From Myxococcales bacterium (GTDB lineage: Bacteria; Myxococcota_A; Polyangia; GCA-2747355), in contig JAGQIK010000408.1 in NCBI GenBank assembly GCA_020431405.1, forward strand, positions 1 to 39,756: 39,756 nt of DNA. The letters run 5' to 3'. Positions 7,664-15,860 of the stretch are shown in pieces (position 1 is the first letter of the stretch; every line of letters starts with the position of its first letter). The notes beneath the pieces are model-generated. The model did not search any database. It saw only the letters and a program-made list of their open reading frames with translations, and was not told the DNA's origin. The position numbers and the translations under genes are program-made.

Positions 7664-8979
7664 TGGCAGTTACGCGTGGTCTGGTTGCAGGTGAAGCCTT
7701 GGGCACAGTGCGAGCCGGTGCTGCAGCGACCGAGGCAGCTCGTGCCGTTTTGGCACTTGTACTTGCCGCAGGTCATCTTCATCTCGGTGCACTGACCGCT
7801 CTGACAGGTGCGCATGGTCAGCGTGCCGTCAGTCGTGCCCGTGCACTCGACGGGCTTGGTGCCGCACGGCGTGCCGTCACGTGTCGTGCGGCAGGCACCG
7901 TTGCCGTCGCACCTACCGTCGGTGGTACAGCCATTGACCGCACATCCTCCCGCGACGGATGGCTCTCCGGCGGGCACGTCGACGCACTGGCCTTCGAGGC
8001 CTGCGACGCCACAGCTCTTGCATGGGCCACTGCAGCTCGTCAGACAGCAGAACCCTTGCTGGCAGATGCCCGAGGCGCACTCCGTGCCTTGGTTGCAGGC
8101 GGTTCCGAGCGGATACAACGTCCCGTTGCACTTGCCGCCGCTGCAGGTGTTTCCGCCGGTGGAGCAGTTTCCGTTGCTCCCGCAGGGCGCCTGACAGACG
8201 GTCGTGGCGCTGCACTTGTAGCTTCCGCAGCTGATCGTGGTGGTGGCCGAGGCGTTGACGCAGCTCGCTGCAGCGTTGCAGATCTTGGGGACGTTGTAGG
8301 TCGTGCTCGTGCAGGTCGCGGTCGAGCAAGTGGATCCCAGCGGCTTCGTACGACACCGGCCTACGCCGTCACAGCGGCCGTCCTCGTTGCAGCCCGAGCC
8401 CGTTGGACACGTCTTACCCGAAGGGGGCAAGCTTCCCTCGGCGACGGGCTGGCAGATGCCGGGATTGGCGCTGCAGGTCTCGCATTTGCCATCGCACTGC
8501 TTGTTGCAGCAGACGCCGTCGATACACCAGCCGCTGAGACACTGCGAGTTGGTCGCGCAGCCGGAGCCGTTGCCTCTCAGTGCGCCGAGGTCTCCGTCGA
8601 TACGTATTCCGTCGCGCGTGGTGTCGGGCATCGCATCCATGCTGTCGGCGCCGGCGTCGGGTGTGTCGGGCGTGCCGTCGCGCGACATGTCGCCGTCACT
8701 GTCGTGCGTGCTGTCGCCGATGGGCTGATCGCGCGTCGTGTCGCTCGCGTCATCGCTGGCGTCACCGTCGCCCGGCATGTCCTTGGGCGCGTCGCCCGTG
8801 GTGTCCTTGCCGGCGTCGCCGTCGATGCCCTGATCGGTGCGCCCGTCGCCTTCGAGACGCGACGCGTTCCAATCGAGGCAGCCGCCGGTCGTCACGACCA
8901 CGACCACCAGGCCAAGCGCACACAGCAAGCGCAGGGAGCTTGACCGCGAGGCGGTCTTAGACAGATCAGTCACGCGCAT
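7660..8979 (-). CDS. Cys-rich lipoprotein with Asp-rich linker
   Basis: A 439-residue predicted lipoprotein: basic N-terminus, hydrophobic segment and lipobox TTGGC (Cys34). Residues ~40-130 are a low-complexity Asp/Thr/Gly linker that probably spaces the protein from the membrane. From ~residue 138 to the end it contains many cysteines in repeated blocks of the kind CxxxxQCLSGWCIDGVCC and CNQGTECASGICQQGFCC, a pattern common in surface proteins of myxobacteria and relatives, presumably forming disulphides. Two roughly parallel halves (GSGCNEDGRCDGVGRCRTKPLGSTC and NGCTTDGRCDGNGACRTTRDGTPC) show internal duplication. It directly abuts the upstream TPR gene (TAG then ATG) and overlaps the FHA gene by 4 bp. 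Ligand unknown. Confidence 0.8.
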   Translation of the reverse strand: MRVTDLSKTASRSSSLRLLCALGLVVVVVTTGGCLDWNASRLEGDGRTDQGIDGDAGKDTTGDAPKDMPGDGDASDDASDTTRDQPIGDSTHDSDGDMSRDGTPDTPDAGADSMDAMPDTTRDGIRIDGDLGALRGNGSGCATNSQCLSGWCIDGVCCNKQCDGKCETCSANPGICQPVAEGSLPPSGKTCPTGSGCNEDGRCDGVGRCRTKPLGSTCSTATCTSTTYNVPKICNAAASCVNASATTTISCGSYKCSATTVCQAPCGSNGNCSTGGNTCSGGKCNGTLYPLGTACNQGTECASGICQQGFCCLTSCSGPCKSCGVAGLEGQCVDVPAGEPSVAGGCAVNGCTTDGRCDGNGACRTTRDGTPCGTKPVECTGTTDGTLTMRTCQSGQCTEMKMTCGKYKCQNGTSCLGRCSTGSHCAQGFTCNQTTRNCQ

Positions 8980-9825
8980 CTAGAAGTGCAGTGCGACTGA
9001 GGCGCCGCCAGGCGACACCCCGATCGCGACATTCTTGGCGGCTGATGGCGCGGGCGCGTCGTTGCCGCCGGACGAGAGGACAAAGAGGATCACGGAGGTG
9101 ACGGCGGCCGCCGCGCCCACGCCGAGCGTGACGTAGGACGTCGTCTCGAGCGCCATGCCGCTGTCGCGCAGGCTCTGCAGGTCCGCGAAGGGGGTTGCTG
9201 GGTCGAGGTAGTCGCTGTTCTTCGAGCGCGCCATGCCGCCCGTGATCCCTGCGGTCGCGAACAGCGCCACCGCCGCCGCGGCCGAGATCCAGGCCCACGT
9301 CCAGCTCGCCGGCCGACCGCCATCGTCGGTACCCGTGCCTGCGCCCGTACCCGTGCCTGCGCCCGTGCCGGTGCCTGCGCCCGTACCCACGCCCGCACCC
9401 GTGCCCGAGCCCGCACCAGTGCCTGTGCCCGTACCGCTGCCCGCGCCCGTACCCGACGGCTGGCTCGTCGGCGGCGTCTTGGTCTCCGCCGGCTTGCACG
9501 ACGCGTTGAGCCGCTTGACCTCGGCGCGGATGTCGTCGGAGACGGCCTTCTTCAGCAAATACTGGTTGAAGAAGAACGCCGAGCGCTTGCAGTCGCCGAG
9601 GTGACGGTGCGCCTGACCGATGTTGAAGAGCAGCTCGGGCAGAGGCTTGGCCTTATAGGCCTGCTTGTAGAGCGAGAGCGCCTCTTTGAACTCGCGTACG
9701 GCGAAGTGCGTCTCGGCCTGCTTGAAGAGCCGCTTGGCCTTGTCGAGCGCCTCGTCGGCGTGGGCGGGCGGCGCCAAGACGGTCAGGAGCGACAGCGCAC
9801 AGAGTATACGAAGTCGTAGCGTCAC
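8980..9825 (-). CDS. Exported TPR-like protein with Gly-Thr/Gly-Ala linker and C-terminal membrane segments
   Basis: A 281-residue protein. Residues 1-23 are a signal peptide (cleavage after AHA). Residues ~24-110 form TPR-type helices (AETHFAVREFKEALSLYKQAYKAKPLPELLFNIGQAHRHLGDCKRSAFFFNQYL). Residues 125-166 are an almost pure GT/GA/GS repeat, encoded by a 6-bp-period DNA repeat at 9328-9453. Two hydrophobic segments (~176-195 and ~227-250) follow. This architecture (periplasmic TPR, flexible linker, membrane helices) is common in myxobacterial hypothetical proteins. First gene of a run of - strand genes reaching to 2633; the next gene begins immediately after its stop. Probably a protein-interaction scaffold; exact role unknown. 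Confidence 0.8.
   Translation of the reverse strand: MTLRLRILCALSLLTVLAPPAHADEALDKAKRLFKQAETHFAVREFKEALSLYKQAYKAKPLPELLFNIGQAHRHLGDCKRSAFFFNQYLLKKAVSDDIRAEVKRLNASCKPAETKTPPTSQPSGTGAGSGTGTGTGAGSGTGAGVGTGAGTGTGAGTGTGAGTGTDDGGRPASWTWAWISAAAAVALFATAGITGGMARSKNSDYLDPATPFADLQSLRDSGMALETTSYVTLGVGAAAAVTSVILFVLSSGGNDAPAPSAAKNVAIGVSPGGASVALHF
9328..9453. repeat. Hexanucleotide-period coding repeat (Gly-Thr/Gly-Ala linker)
   Basis: About 21 imperfect 6-bp units of the type GCCCGT/ACCCGT/GCCTGC as read on the + strand encode the GT/GA dipeptide linker of the TPR-like protein. Units differ mainly at synonymous or A/T/S-changing positions. Such a tract can gain or lose units in frame, so linker length may vary between strains. 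Confidence 0.8.
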
Positions 9826-9902
9826 GTTAATGCTCTGAAAGTTTCGAACTTAGACGCAGCCTAGCACAGCTGCGACGGGGAGGATCCGCTAGCTGCGTGG
9901 CG

Positions 9903-11378
9903 CTAGTCGCCGAAGGGATCGAGCGTGCCGCCGCGGTTTATGCGCTCTTTGATGCGCCTGCCGCGCTTCGGGGCGGGCTTGTCGGCCGCGCCGCTGCCGC
10001 TGCCCGCCTTGACGGGGCTCGCGGCTGTCTTGGCTCTCGGCGTTCGACGGGTGCGCGTGGCCTTGAGGCCCTTGGACCGTGCGCGCGCGATCCTCTGTCC
10101 TTTGACGGCCTTGCCGCTGCCTGCGCCCTTGCCGTCGTCGTCGGCGGTCTTCGCGCTGCCAGCGCTGACGGGCACGTCGACCTTGGCCGATGCCGTCCCT
10201 GCGCTCGCGCCCGACGACCCAGGCCCCGACGCCAGCCGCGTCTGGCTCGCTGCGCCAGCAGCCGTGCTGGAGCCGGCGCCGCTTGCCGGCGTAGGCGCGA
10301 CCGCCGCGCTGGCCGAGCCCGCCGCCGTCGTGGGAACCGCGGCATGATCTCCCCTGCCTGCGATCCAGTAGGCGCCGACGCCGAGCAGCAGCGCCGCCAC
10401 ACCGATCAACCCGACCACCAGGCCCGCGCGCCGGCGCGGCGGCGCGAGGCTCGGCAGCGCCGCCTGCGCTTCGTCGGGCGCCGAGCTCGGCAACGCCGAG
10501 CGACAGTCGTGCAGCGCCTCGCGCAGCTCGCGCGCGGTCTGGTAGCGGTCGGCGGGCGCCTTCTGCAGACAGCGCGTCAGCACCTCCTGCAGCGCCTCGG
10601 GCAGCGCCGTCCCGTCCGGTCGAACCGCGGGCGGTGGCGGCTTGTGCACCTGATCGACGAGCACGGAGCCCACCTCGGCCGCGTCGAACGGCGTCCGGCC
10701 GCTGAGCATCTTGTAGAGCACGAGCCCGACGGCGTAGATGTCCGTGCGCGCATCGAGCGGGCGCGAGAGCACCTGCTCGGGCGACATGTACTGCGGTGTG
10801 CCGACCATGCGCGCCGGATCGGTCAGCTCCGACGACTCGCCTTCGGCGAAGCCGCGCGCGATGCCGAAGTCGAGCAGCTTGATGCGCCGCCGCCCGTGCG
10901 CGTCGTCGGTGAGAAACACGTTGTCGGGCTTGAGGTCGCGATGCAGCACGTTGACGTCGTGTACGGCCGAGAGCCCGTCGCAGATGTGCAGGGCGATGTC
11001 GATCGCCTCGGCGAGCTCCAGCACGTCGATCTCGCTGAGGTACTCGTTGAGGTTCTTGCCCTCGAGCAGCTCCATGACGAGATAGATCTGCGGCGGCTTG
11101 CGGTCCCACTCCTCGACGAAGTCGTAGATGTCGACGATGTTGGGGTGGCCGATGCGGTTGACCGTCTTGGCCTCGTTGAGGAAGCGCTCCACCTCGAGCT
11201 TGTTTTCGACGAGATCCTCGCGCAGCAGCTTGATCGCGACGGTGCGGCCGATGCGCGTGTGATGCGCGCGGAAGATCATGCCCATGCCGCCGCTGCCGAT
11301 CTGCTCGATCAGCTCGTAGGAACCCAGCTCCGTGCCCACGTACTCGACGGACGGTTCTTTGGGGCGGTCGACTTTCAA
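9903..11378 (-). CDS. Transmembrane Ser/Thr protein kinase (Hanks type)
   Basis: A 491-residue kinase. Residues ~21-290 hold the catalytic domain with all key motifs: glycine loop IGSGGMG (27-33), Lys50 in VAIK, HRDLKPDN (147-154), DFG (170-172) and GTPQYMSPEQ (193-202). One membrane helix follows (~319-340), then ~150 residues of Ala/Ser/Thr/Gly and Lys/Arg-rich sequence with no recognisable sensor, predicted outside the cytoplasm. The TTG at 11378 is taken as start because it overlaps the stop of the preceding lipoprotein gene (TTGA); the frame runs on upstream but inside that gene. A GTG at 11339 is an alternative. Possible clients include the FHA proteins at 6251 and 19914. Confidence 0.88.
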   Translation of the reverse strand: MKVDRPKEPSVEYVGTELGSYELIEQIGSGGMGMIFRAHHTRIGRTVAIKLLREDLVENKLEVERFLNEAKTVNRIGHPNIVDIYDFVEEWDRKPPQIYLVMELLEGKNLNEYLSEIDVLELAEAIDIALHICDGLSAVHDVNVLHRDLKPDNVFLTDDAHGRRRIKLLDFGIARGFAEGESSELTDPARMVGTPQYMSPEQVLSRPLDARTDIYAVGLVLYKMLSGRTPFDAAEVGSVLVDQVHKPPPPAVRPDGTALPEALQEVLTRCLQKAPADRYQTARELREALHDCRSALPSSAPDEAQAALPSLAPPRRRAGLVVGLIGVAALLLGVGAYWIAGRGDHAAVPTTAAGSASAAVAPTPASGAGSSTAAGAASQTRLASGPGSSGASAGTASAKVDVPVSAGSAKTADDDGKGAGSGKAVKGQRIARARSKGLKATRTRRTPRAKTAASPVKAGSGSGAADKPAPKRGRRIKERINRGGTLDPFGD

Positions 11379-11812
11379 GGCCGTGGCAGCTTGCCTTCGA
11401 AGGCGCGTTGGTCGCTGGGCGTGACGGCGCTCGCCACGGCCGGATCGTGCAGCTCGCGCGTGATCAGCACCGAGTCGTACTCGAACGCGTCGTTGGTTTC
11501 GAGCGCGCGCCACTGGGTGCCGAAGCCGTCGCTGCCCACGTTGAACTGGCCGAGGCTCAGCGCCTCGCTCGCTCGAACCAGCCACAGCTCGAACGCCTTG
11601 TTCTCGACCCGCTCGACATCGAAGAGCGCGACCTGCACCCAAGCGCCGCCTTCGTGCACGTGCACCAGCGCATCGCCGCGCTCGCCTGCGGCGGTCTCGA
11701 GCGTGCCCTCGACGAAGCCCTCGGTGTTGGGGTCGCGCGCGATCGCGCCGCAGCCGGCCAGCAGCGTGGCCGCGGCGAGCAGCGTCCAGGTAACCCCACG
11801 TCGCGCGCGCAT
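11375..11812 (-). CDS. Small lipoprotein translationally coupled to the kinase gene
   Basis: A 145-residue predicted lipoprotein: MRARRGVTWTLLAAATLLAGC gives a short basic start, hydrophobic core and lipobox LAGC (Cys21). The mature domain (VHVHEGGAWVQVALFDVERVENKAFELWLVRASEALSLGQF and later segments) looks like a beta-rich domain and vaguely recalls the extracytoplasmic domain of RskA-type anti-sigma factors; this is weak. The ATG at 11812 is chosen over upstream in-frame codons because it opens the lipoprotein signal and GGGGGTGAG lies just before it. Its stop overlaps the TTG start of the kinase gene, so the two products probably work together, perhaps the lipoprotein supplying an extracytoplasmic input to the kinase. 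Confidence 0.75.
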   Translation of the reverse strand: MRARRGVTWTLLAAATLLAGCGAIARDPNTEGFVEGTLETAAGERGDALVHVHEGGAWVQVALFDVERVENKAFELWLVRASEALSLGQFNVGSDGFGTQWRALETNDAFEYDSVLITRELHDPAVASAVTPSDQRAFEGKLPRP

Positions 11813-12036
11813 GTTCAGCTCACCCCCAAGGAATACGTTGATCCGGTGCCTAGTATACCGGCGCGCGCGTTCCCCGCCGTACCGCATCGTCATGTCGCCT
11901 GTGCGCGAGGCGTCTCGCCGGCGCCACGCTGGCCAGCTTTGGCACACGCTCAGTGGCACAGTCGCCTTGAAGATCCGTCGTTTTTTGGGGGTACGGTCCT
12001 TGCTCTCTCGGCAGCCATCGACTCGGGAGGGCCCCA

Positions 12037-12441
12037 ATGCGAAGCGCCGCCATCACCTTCACCATCACCTTCACCTGCGTGCTGCTGCTTTTTGGCTGCG
12101 GCGATAGCGGCTCGACGACGCCCGCCGACAAGGGCGTCGACAGCACCGATGGAAAGGTCGGCATCGACGGCACGGCCGATCAATCCAACCCTGGCGCGTG
12201 TCCGACGACCAAGGCCTCGAGCGGCGACACTTGCACGGTCAAGGAGAACGACCAGTGCAGCTGGCCGCACACGCCGTGCTCGTCCGCGTACAGCATCAAC
12301 TGGATCTGCACCTGCAAGAACGGCATGTTCGACTGCCGCTCGGACTGCCTCGACTGCTGCCGGCCTGGCGACATGTTCGTGCCCGACACTGCGGACGCGG
12401 GCGCCGACGGTCCCTGGCTCGACGCGCTGCCGACGCAATAG
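12037..12441 (+). CDS. Small Cys-containing lipoprotein
   Basis: A 134-residue predicted lipoprotein with lipobox LLFGC (Cys21) after a short hydrophobic segment. Residues ~25-50 are an Asp/Gly/Thr-rich linker. The mature domain has about nine cysteines (PGACPTTKASSGDTCTVKENDQCSW, then SINWICTCKNGMFDCRSDCLDCC), suggesting a small disulphide-rich fold. GGGAGGG (12025-12031) precedes the ATG. It ends 3 bases before the convergent hydrolase gene. No family recognised. Confidence 0.75.
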   Translation: MRSAAITFTITFTCVLLLFGCGDSGSTTPADKGVDSTDGKVGIDGTADQSNPGACPTTKASSGDTCTVKENDQCSWPHTPCSSAYSINWICTCKNGMFDCRSDCLDCCRPGDMFVPDTADAGADGPWLDALPTQ

Positions 12442-12444
12442 GCG

Positions 12445-13512
12445 CTACTTGGCGCAGCGCAGCGTGCGCGGGTAGGCGGCGACCTGCGCGACGATCGCCG
12501 CCGGCAAGCCGAGCTTGCCCAACGTCGCACGCACGAGCTTGCCGTTGAGCGCGTTCGCCCCGCTGAGCCAGCGGCCGGCCTTGCCGCTGACGCTGCCGGT
12601 CAGATCGATGACGCTCGACTCGCCGCCGCAACGGAAGTCGACCTTGGCGAGATCCACCGTAAAGAGCCTCTTTCGCGCGCCTGCCGCACGAAAGCTCACG
12701 CGCGGCTTGGCGCCGGCGAGCTGATAGACGATCTGCCACTTGGAGTAGCTGCCGTTGCGCACCGAGTCGAGCGTAGCGAAGGCGCGCTCGACGGCGCCGC
12801 GCGCTGGCAGCGCCTTGGCGCGCTGCACGTGCTCGGCGGCGCGCGCGAAGCGCGCTAGTGATCCCATGCCCGAGTCGTTCGCCTTGGCGCGCTTGTAGTA
12901 GCGCAGCGAGCGATCGTAGGTGTGGTTGGTCAGCGCGGCGTACGGCAGCGACTTCTTCTTGTGGCTGTGGTGCACCACGAGCCGTCCTGCGACGTGCTCG
13001 AAGGTGGCGCAGGCCCCGCCCTTATCGCAGGCCATGTAGTGCACGCGCGCGTAGGTGCGCGCGACGTGCACGCGGCGCGCGTAGGCGATCGCTTCGGTCA
13101 CGTCCTTGGCGTTGTCGAGCAGGTACTGGATGAACGACAGCTCGTTGACCGAGCGCTGCCCTGGCGCCGCGGCGCCAAAGCGCGCGCTGGACAGCCACAT
13201 CACCTCGACGGCGAGGCCGCGCTCGTTGACACCGCCGTTGGGAAAGCCGCGCCCGTACTGGTTGAACGTCACGCTGCCGTAGCGCGCGGTCCATCGCGCC
13301 GAGCTGGCGCGCGCGGCGCCGCTTTTGCTCTGGCCGCGCGGGTTGACCATCAGCAGCCCGGCCGCGGTGTGCCAGTCGTAGCTCTTGCCCATCACGCGCT
13401 GGGCGCGAAAGCCGAAGGTGGTGCAGGCGTGCGCTGGCGACGGCGCGGCGAGCGCGACGAGCAGCACGACAGACGGGGCGAGGGAGCGGACTTGGGCGCG
13501 GAGCGTTTGCAT
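12445..13512 (-). CDS. Exported choloylglycine/penicillin-V-acylase-type Ntn hydrolase
   Basis: A 355-residue protein with a signal peptide ending in AHA, directly followed by Cys30 in CTTFGF. In the linear-amide C-N hydrolase (choloylglycine hydrolase/penicillin V acylase) family, the nucleophile is an N-terminal Cys exposed by processing, so signal-peptide cleavage alone would create the active enzyme. Further family-like features: GKSYDWH soon after the Cys, FPNGGVNERGLAVEVMWL, and TNHTYDRS at the place of the conserved Asn. Gram-negative relatives act on acyl-homoserine lactones or penicillin V, others on bile salts; the substrate here is open. The C-terminal ~80 residues are more diverged. 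It stands alone between two + strand genes. Confidence 0.85.
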   Translation of the reverse strand: MQTLRAQVRSLAPSVVLLVALAAPSPAHACTTFGFRAQRVMGKSYDWHTAAGLLMVNPRGQSKSGAARASSARWTARYGSVTFNQYGRGFPNGGVNERGLAVEVMWLSSARFGAAAPGQRSVNELSFIQYLLDNAKDVTEAIAYARRVHVARTYARVHYMACDKGGACATFEHVAGRLVVHHSHKKKSLPYAALTNHTYDRSLRYYKRAKANDSGMGSLARFARAAEHVQRAKALPARGAVERAFATLDSVRNGSYSKWQIVYQLAGAKPRVSFRAAGARKRLFTVDLAKVDFRCGGESSVIDLTGSVSGKAGRWLSGANALNGKLVRATLGKLGLPAAIVAQVAAYPRTLRCAK

Positions 13513-13561
13513 GCCGGGATAATACGCACCCCGCGCCCGCCGTGTTCCTTATGCTTTACGG

Positions 13562-14791
13562 GTGAGCAGAGACGGCACCAGACTGGCGCGCGCGCTGTTT
13601 GGCTACGTGCTGCTGCTCACGCTGCTGGTCACCTGGGCGCCCTTTCACTTCAACCGCCCGCCGGCGATCGAGCTTCACTGGCGCGCGCCGATCGGCGACG
13701 TGCTGATCAACATCGTGCTCTTCTTCGGGCCAGGCTTTCTGTGGCGCGCCAGCGGCGGGCGCTCGCTGGCGCTCACCGGCATGCTGGGCTTGGCCTTCAG
13801 CGCGCTGATCGAGGCGGTGCAGCTGCTGTCGCCGGTGCGCAGCACGAGCGTCTTCGACGTGGCGGCCAATGGCTTCGGCGCACTGCTCGGCGCGCTGACG
13901 CACCGCGCGCTGCAGGCTCGCATCGACGCGCGTCTGGCTGGCCGCTTGTTGCTCGAGCTGCCGCTGAGCGGGCTGTTCTACTTGCTGACGCTGCTGTTGT
14001 TCGTCGATGGGCTCGCGGTCGCGGGTCAGCCCGAGCGCGCGCCGCTGCTGCCGCTGATCGCGCTTTCGGGCGCGGCGCTGATCGTGCCGCTGTGGCGCGA
14101 CCGCCTCCATCGTGTGCTGTCGCGCGGACGCGTGGCGTTGCTCGCCGCGCTGTGGAGCGCGGTGGCGGCGCTGCCTGCGCTGCTCGTGGCACCGCTGTGG
14201 GGTCTCGGCAGCGCGGCCGCCGTGCTCGTGGTCGTGGCCGTCGCCGCGTCGAGCAGCCGCGTGGCACAGACCGCGCCGGAGCGACGCTTCGAGTGGCGCG
14301 CGCTGGCCTTCGCCAGCTTGCCGTTCGCCGGCTATCTGCTCGCGCTGTCGGCGTGGCCGCTGAGCGCGCCGGCGCCCTTTCGCGTTCGCTTCGGACTGGC
14401 AGATATCGCTGGCCGCGTCCGCGGCGATGTCGGCGAGTGGCCCGAGCTAGCGCACATCCTCGTGGTGCTCGAGCGCGCCGTGGCCGCCACCGTGCTCGGC
14501 TATGGCGTGGCGCAGGCGGCTGGGCGCCGCTTCGGCGAGCGCCCCGCGGCGCTGCTCGGCGTCGTGGCGCTGCTCGGCGCGCTGGCCGCCGCCGCGGGCG
14601 AGGCGCTGCGCGGCGTGCATCCGCACTATCACGCCAGCCTCGTCGCCGGCGCGGTCGCCTTGGCCTGCAGCCTCGTCGGCGCGCTGATCTATCGCGCGCA
14701 GCTCGCCGTCACGATCGCGGCGCTACGATCTGCACCCGATGTGCCTCGCTCGCGTCCGGAGGCTGCCAGCGGCGCAGCAGCCGATCGATGA
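13562..14791 (+). CDS. VanZ-like multi-pass membrane protein
   Basis: A 409-residue hydrophobic protein with roughly ten membrane segments. The N-terminal ~115 residues carry the VanZ-like pattern: TWAPFHFN, GDVLINIVLFFGPGFL, ALIEAVQLLSPVRSTSVFDVAANGFGALLG. The C-terminal part adds further helices without a recognised domain. VanZ-like proteins are loosely linked to teicoplanin resistance, but most members are uncharacterised. The start is a GTG with no good ribosome-binding site. Its 3' end overlaps the convergent HD-Pnk gene by about 80 bp, which is unusual; the last ~30 residues may be poorly constrained. Confidence 0.75.
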   Translation: MSRDGTRLARALFGYVLLLTLLVTWAPFHFNRPPAIELHWRAPIGDVLINIVLFFGPGFLWRASGGRSLALTGMLGLAFSALIEAVQLLSPVRSTSVFDVAANGFGALLGALTHRALQARIDARLAGRLLLELPLSGLFYLLTLLLFVDGLAVAGQPERAPLLPLIALSGAALIVPLWRDRLHRVLSRGRVALLAALWSAVAALPALLVAPLWGLGSAAAVLVVVAVAASSSRVAQTAPERRFEWRALAFASLPFAGYLLALSAWPLSAPAPFRVRFGLADIAGRVRGDVGEWPELAHILVVLERAVAATVLGYGVAQAAGRRFGERPAALLGVVALLGALAAAAGEALRGVHPHYHASLVAGAVALACSLVGALIYRAQLAVTIAALRSAPDVPRSRPEAASGAAADR

Positions 14792-15860
14792 CCGCGTCCG
14801 GGACGGCGCTGCGTCGCGCCTGGTTGCGCGCGCGCAGCGTCGGCTCGTCGACCTCGAGGTAGACGATCTGCACGCGCGCGTCATAGTCGGCGCAGAGCGA
14901 GATCGTCGCGGCGCGCTGCTGGCGCGAGATGTTGGTGGCGTTCCAGACGAAAGCGCGCCCAGCGCGCAGGTGCTCGCGCGCCGCCTCGCGCGCGGCGGCG
15001 ACGACTTTGCCCTGGCTGTCGCTGGGCGACACGCCGAGCTCGGCGCGCAGCGCGTCGAGCGAGATCACGGGCCGACCGGCGCCGTGCTGCGCCACGAAGT
15101 GGTCCTTGCCGGCGCCCGGCAGGCCGCTGAGCAGCGTCACCTCCGGGCGGTCGGGCGCCTCGTAGGGCGCCTGGTCGGGGTCGTCACGCTTTTGCTGGAA
15201 GTAGAGGAAGCGCGCGTGGTCCGAGGCGAAGCCGCGCGGCGCGCGCAGGCAGCCCTCGTCGCGCGCGTACTCGAAAAAGAGCGCGATGTTTTCGAGCAGC
15301 CGCGGCACATCGTGCGCCGTACGGCCGCGCGCGTCGGCCTCGGCGAGCAGCGCGAGGTGATCGCAGCGCGCGCGAAGCGAGATACGCGCGAGCAGTCGGC
15401 GCGGGTGGTCGCGCTCGAGCAGAAAGAACGGCACCTGATGATGCAGCACCAGCGCGCAGAGCGCCTCGCGCCACGCGAACGGCGCGCCGAGGCGCCACAG
15501 CAGCAGGCGCGCCGTCTGTTCGCCGCGCCGCGCGTGTCCGCGCGCCGTCACGCGCTCGCCTTCGCGACGCGTGGTCTCGGGCTTGGCCACGTCGTGCAGC
15601 AGCGCCGCGCCGAAGACCAGCGCGCGCTCGTCGGGCGGCAGCGCGCGCCAGCCGTCGAGCGCGCAGAGCGCCTGGCAGACCATGCGCGTGTGGATCCAGA
15701 CGTCGCCTTCGGGGTGAAACTCGGCGTCCTGCTCGCAGCCGCGCAGCGCGCGGATCCAGCCGTGGCGCGCGTCGAGCGCTTCGAAGTCGAGCGCGAAGTC
15801 GGGCGGCTCGGGACAGCCGAGCTCGCGCGCGATCTGTGCGATGCGCGCGACGTCGGTCAC
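14709..15860 (-). CDS. HD-Pnk: HD phosphoesterase fused to polynucleotide 5'-kinase (RNA end healing)
   Basis: A 383-residue two-domain enzyme. Residues ~45-200 form an HD domain: H57 (WIHTRM), H89-D90 (LLHDVAK), H140-H141, D175. Residues ~240-383 form a P-loop kinase of the polynucleotide-kinase type: GLPGAGKD (246-253), ISLDALR (266-272), VWNATN (305-310) and an Arg-rich lid RARNQARRSAVPDAVIDRL. This order matches the characterised Runella slithyformis HD-Pnk, which removes 2',3'-cyclic, 3'- or 2'-phosphate with the HD module and phosphorylates 5'-OH ends with the kinase. Homologs are often next to an ATP-dependent ligase gene, as here. Its start overlaps the ligase stop by 4 bp. Expected product: 3'-OH/5'-phosphate ends ready for ligation. 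Confidence 0.9.
   Translation of the reverse strand: MTDVARIAQIARELGCPEPPDFALDFEALDARHGWIRALRGCEQDAEFHPEGDVWIHTRMVCQALCALDGWRALPPDERALVFGAALLHDVAKPETTRREGERVTARGHARRGEQTARLLLWRLGAPFAWREALCALVLHHQVPFFLLERDHPRRLLARISLRARCDHLALLAEADARGRTAHDVPRLLENIALFFEYARDEGCLRAPRGFASDHARFLYFQQKRDDPDQAPYEAPDRPEVTLLSGLPGAGKDHFVAQHGAGRPVISLDALRAELGVSPSDSQGKVVAAAREAAREHLRAGRAFVWNATNISRQQRAATISLCADYDARVQIVYLEVDEPTLRARNQARRSAVPDAVIDRLLRRWQPPDASEAHRVQIVAPRS

Noticed and set aside
9897-12107. A 736-codon + strand frame opposite the kinase and lipoprotein genes.
   Set aside because: The - strand kinase has all catalytic motifs in order; the + frame has none and spans two real genes.
12922-14862. A 646-codon + strand frame spanning the Ntn hydrolase and VanZ-like genes.
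   Set aside because: It runs antisense to one gene and out of frame through another; Arg/Ala-rich with no domain.
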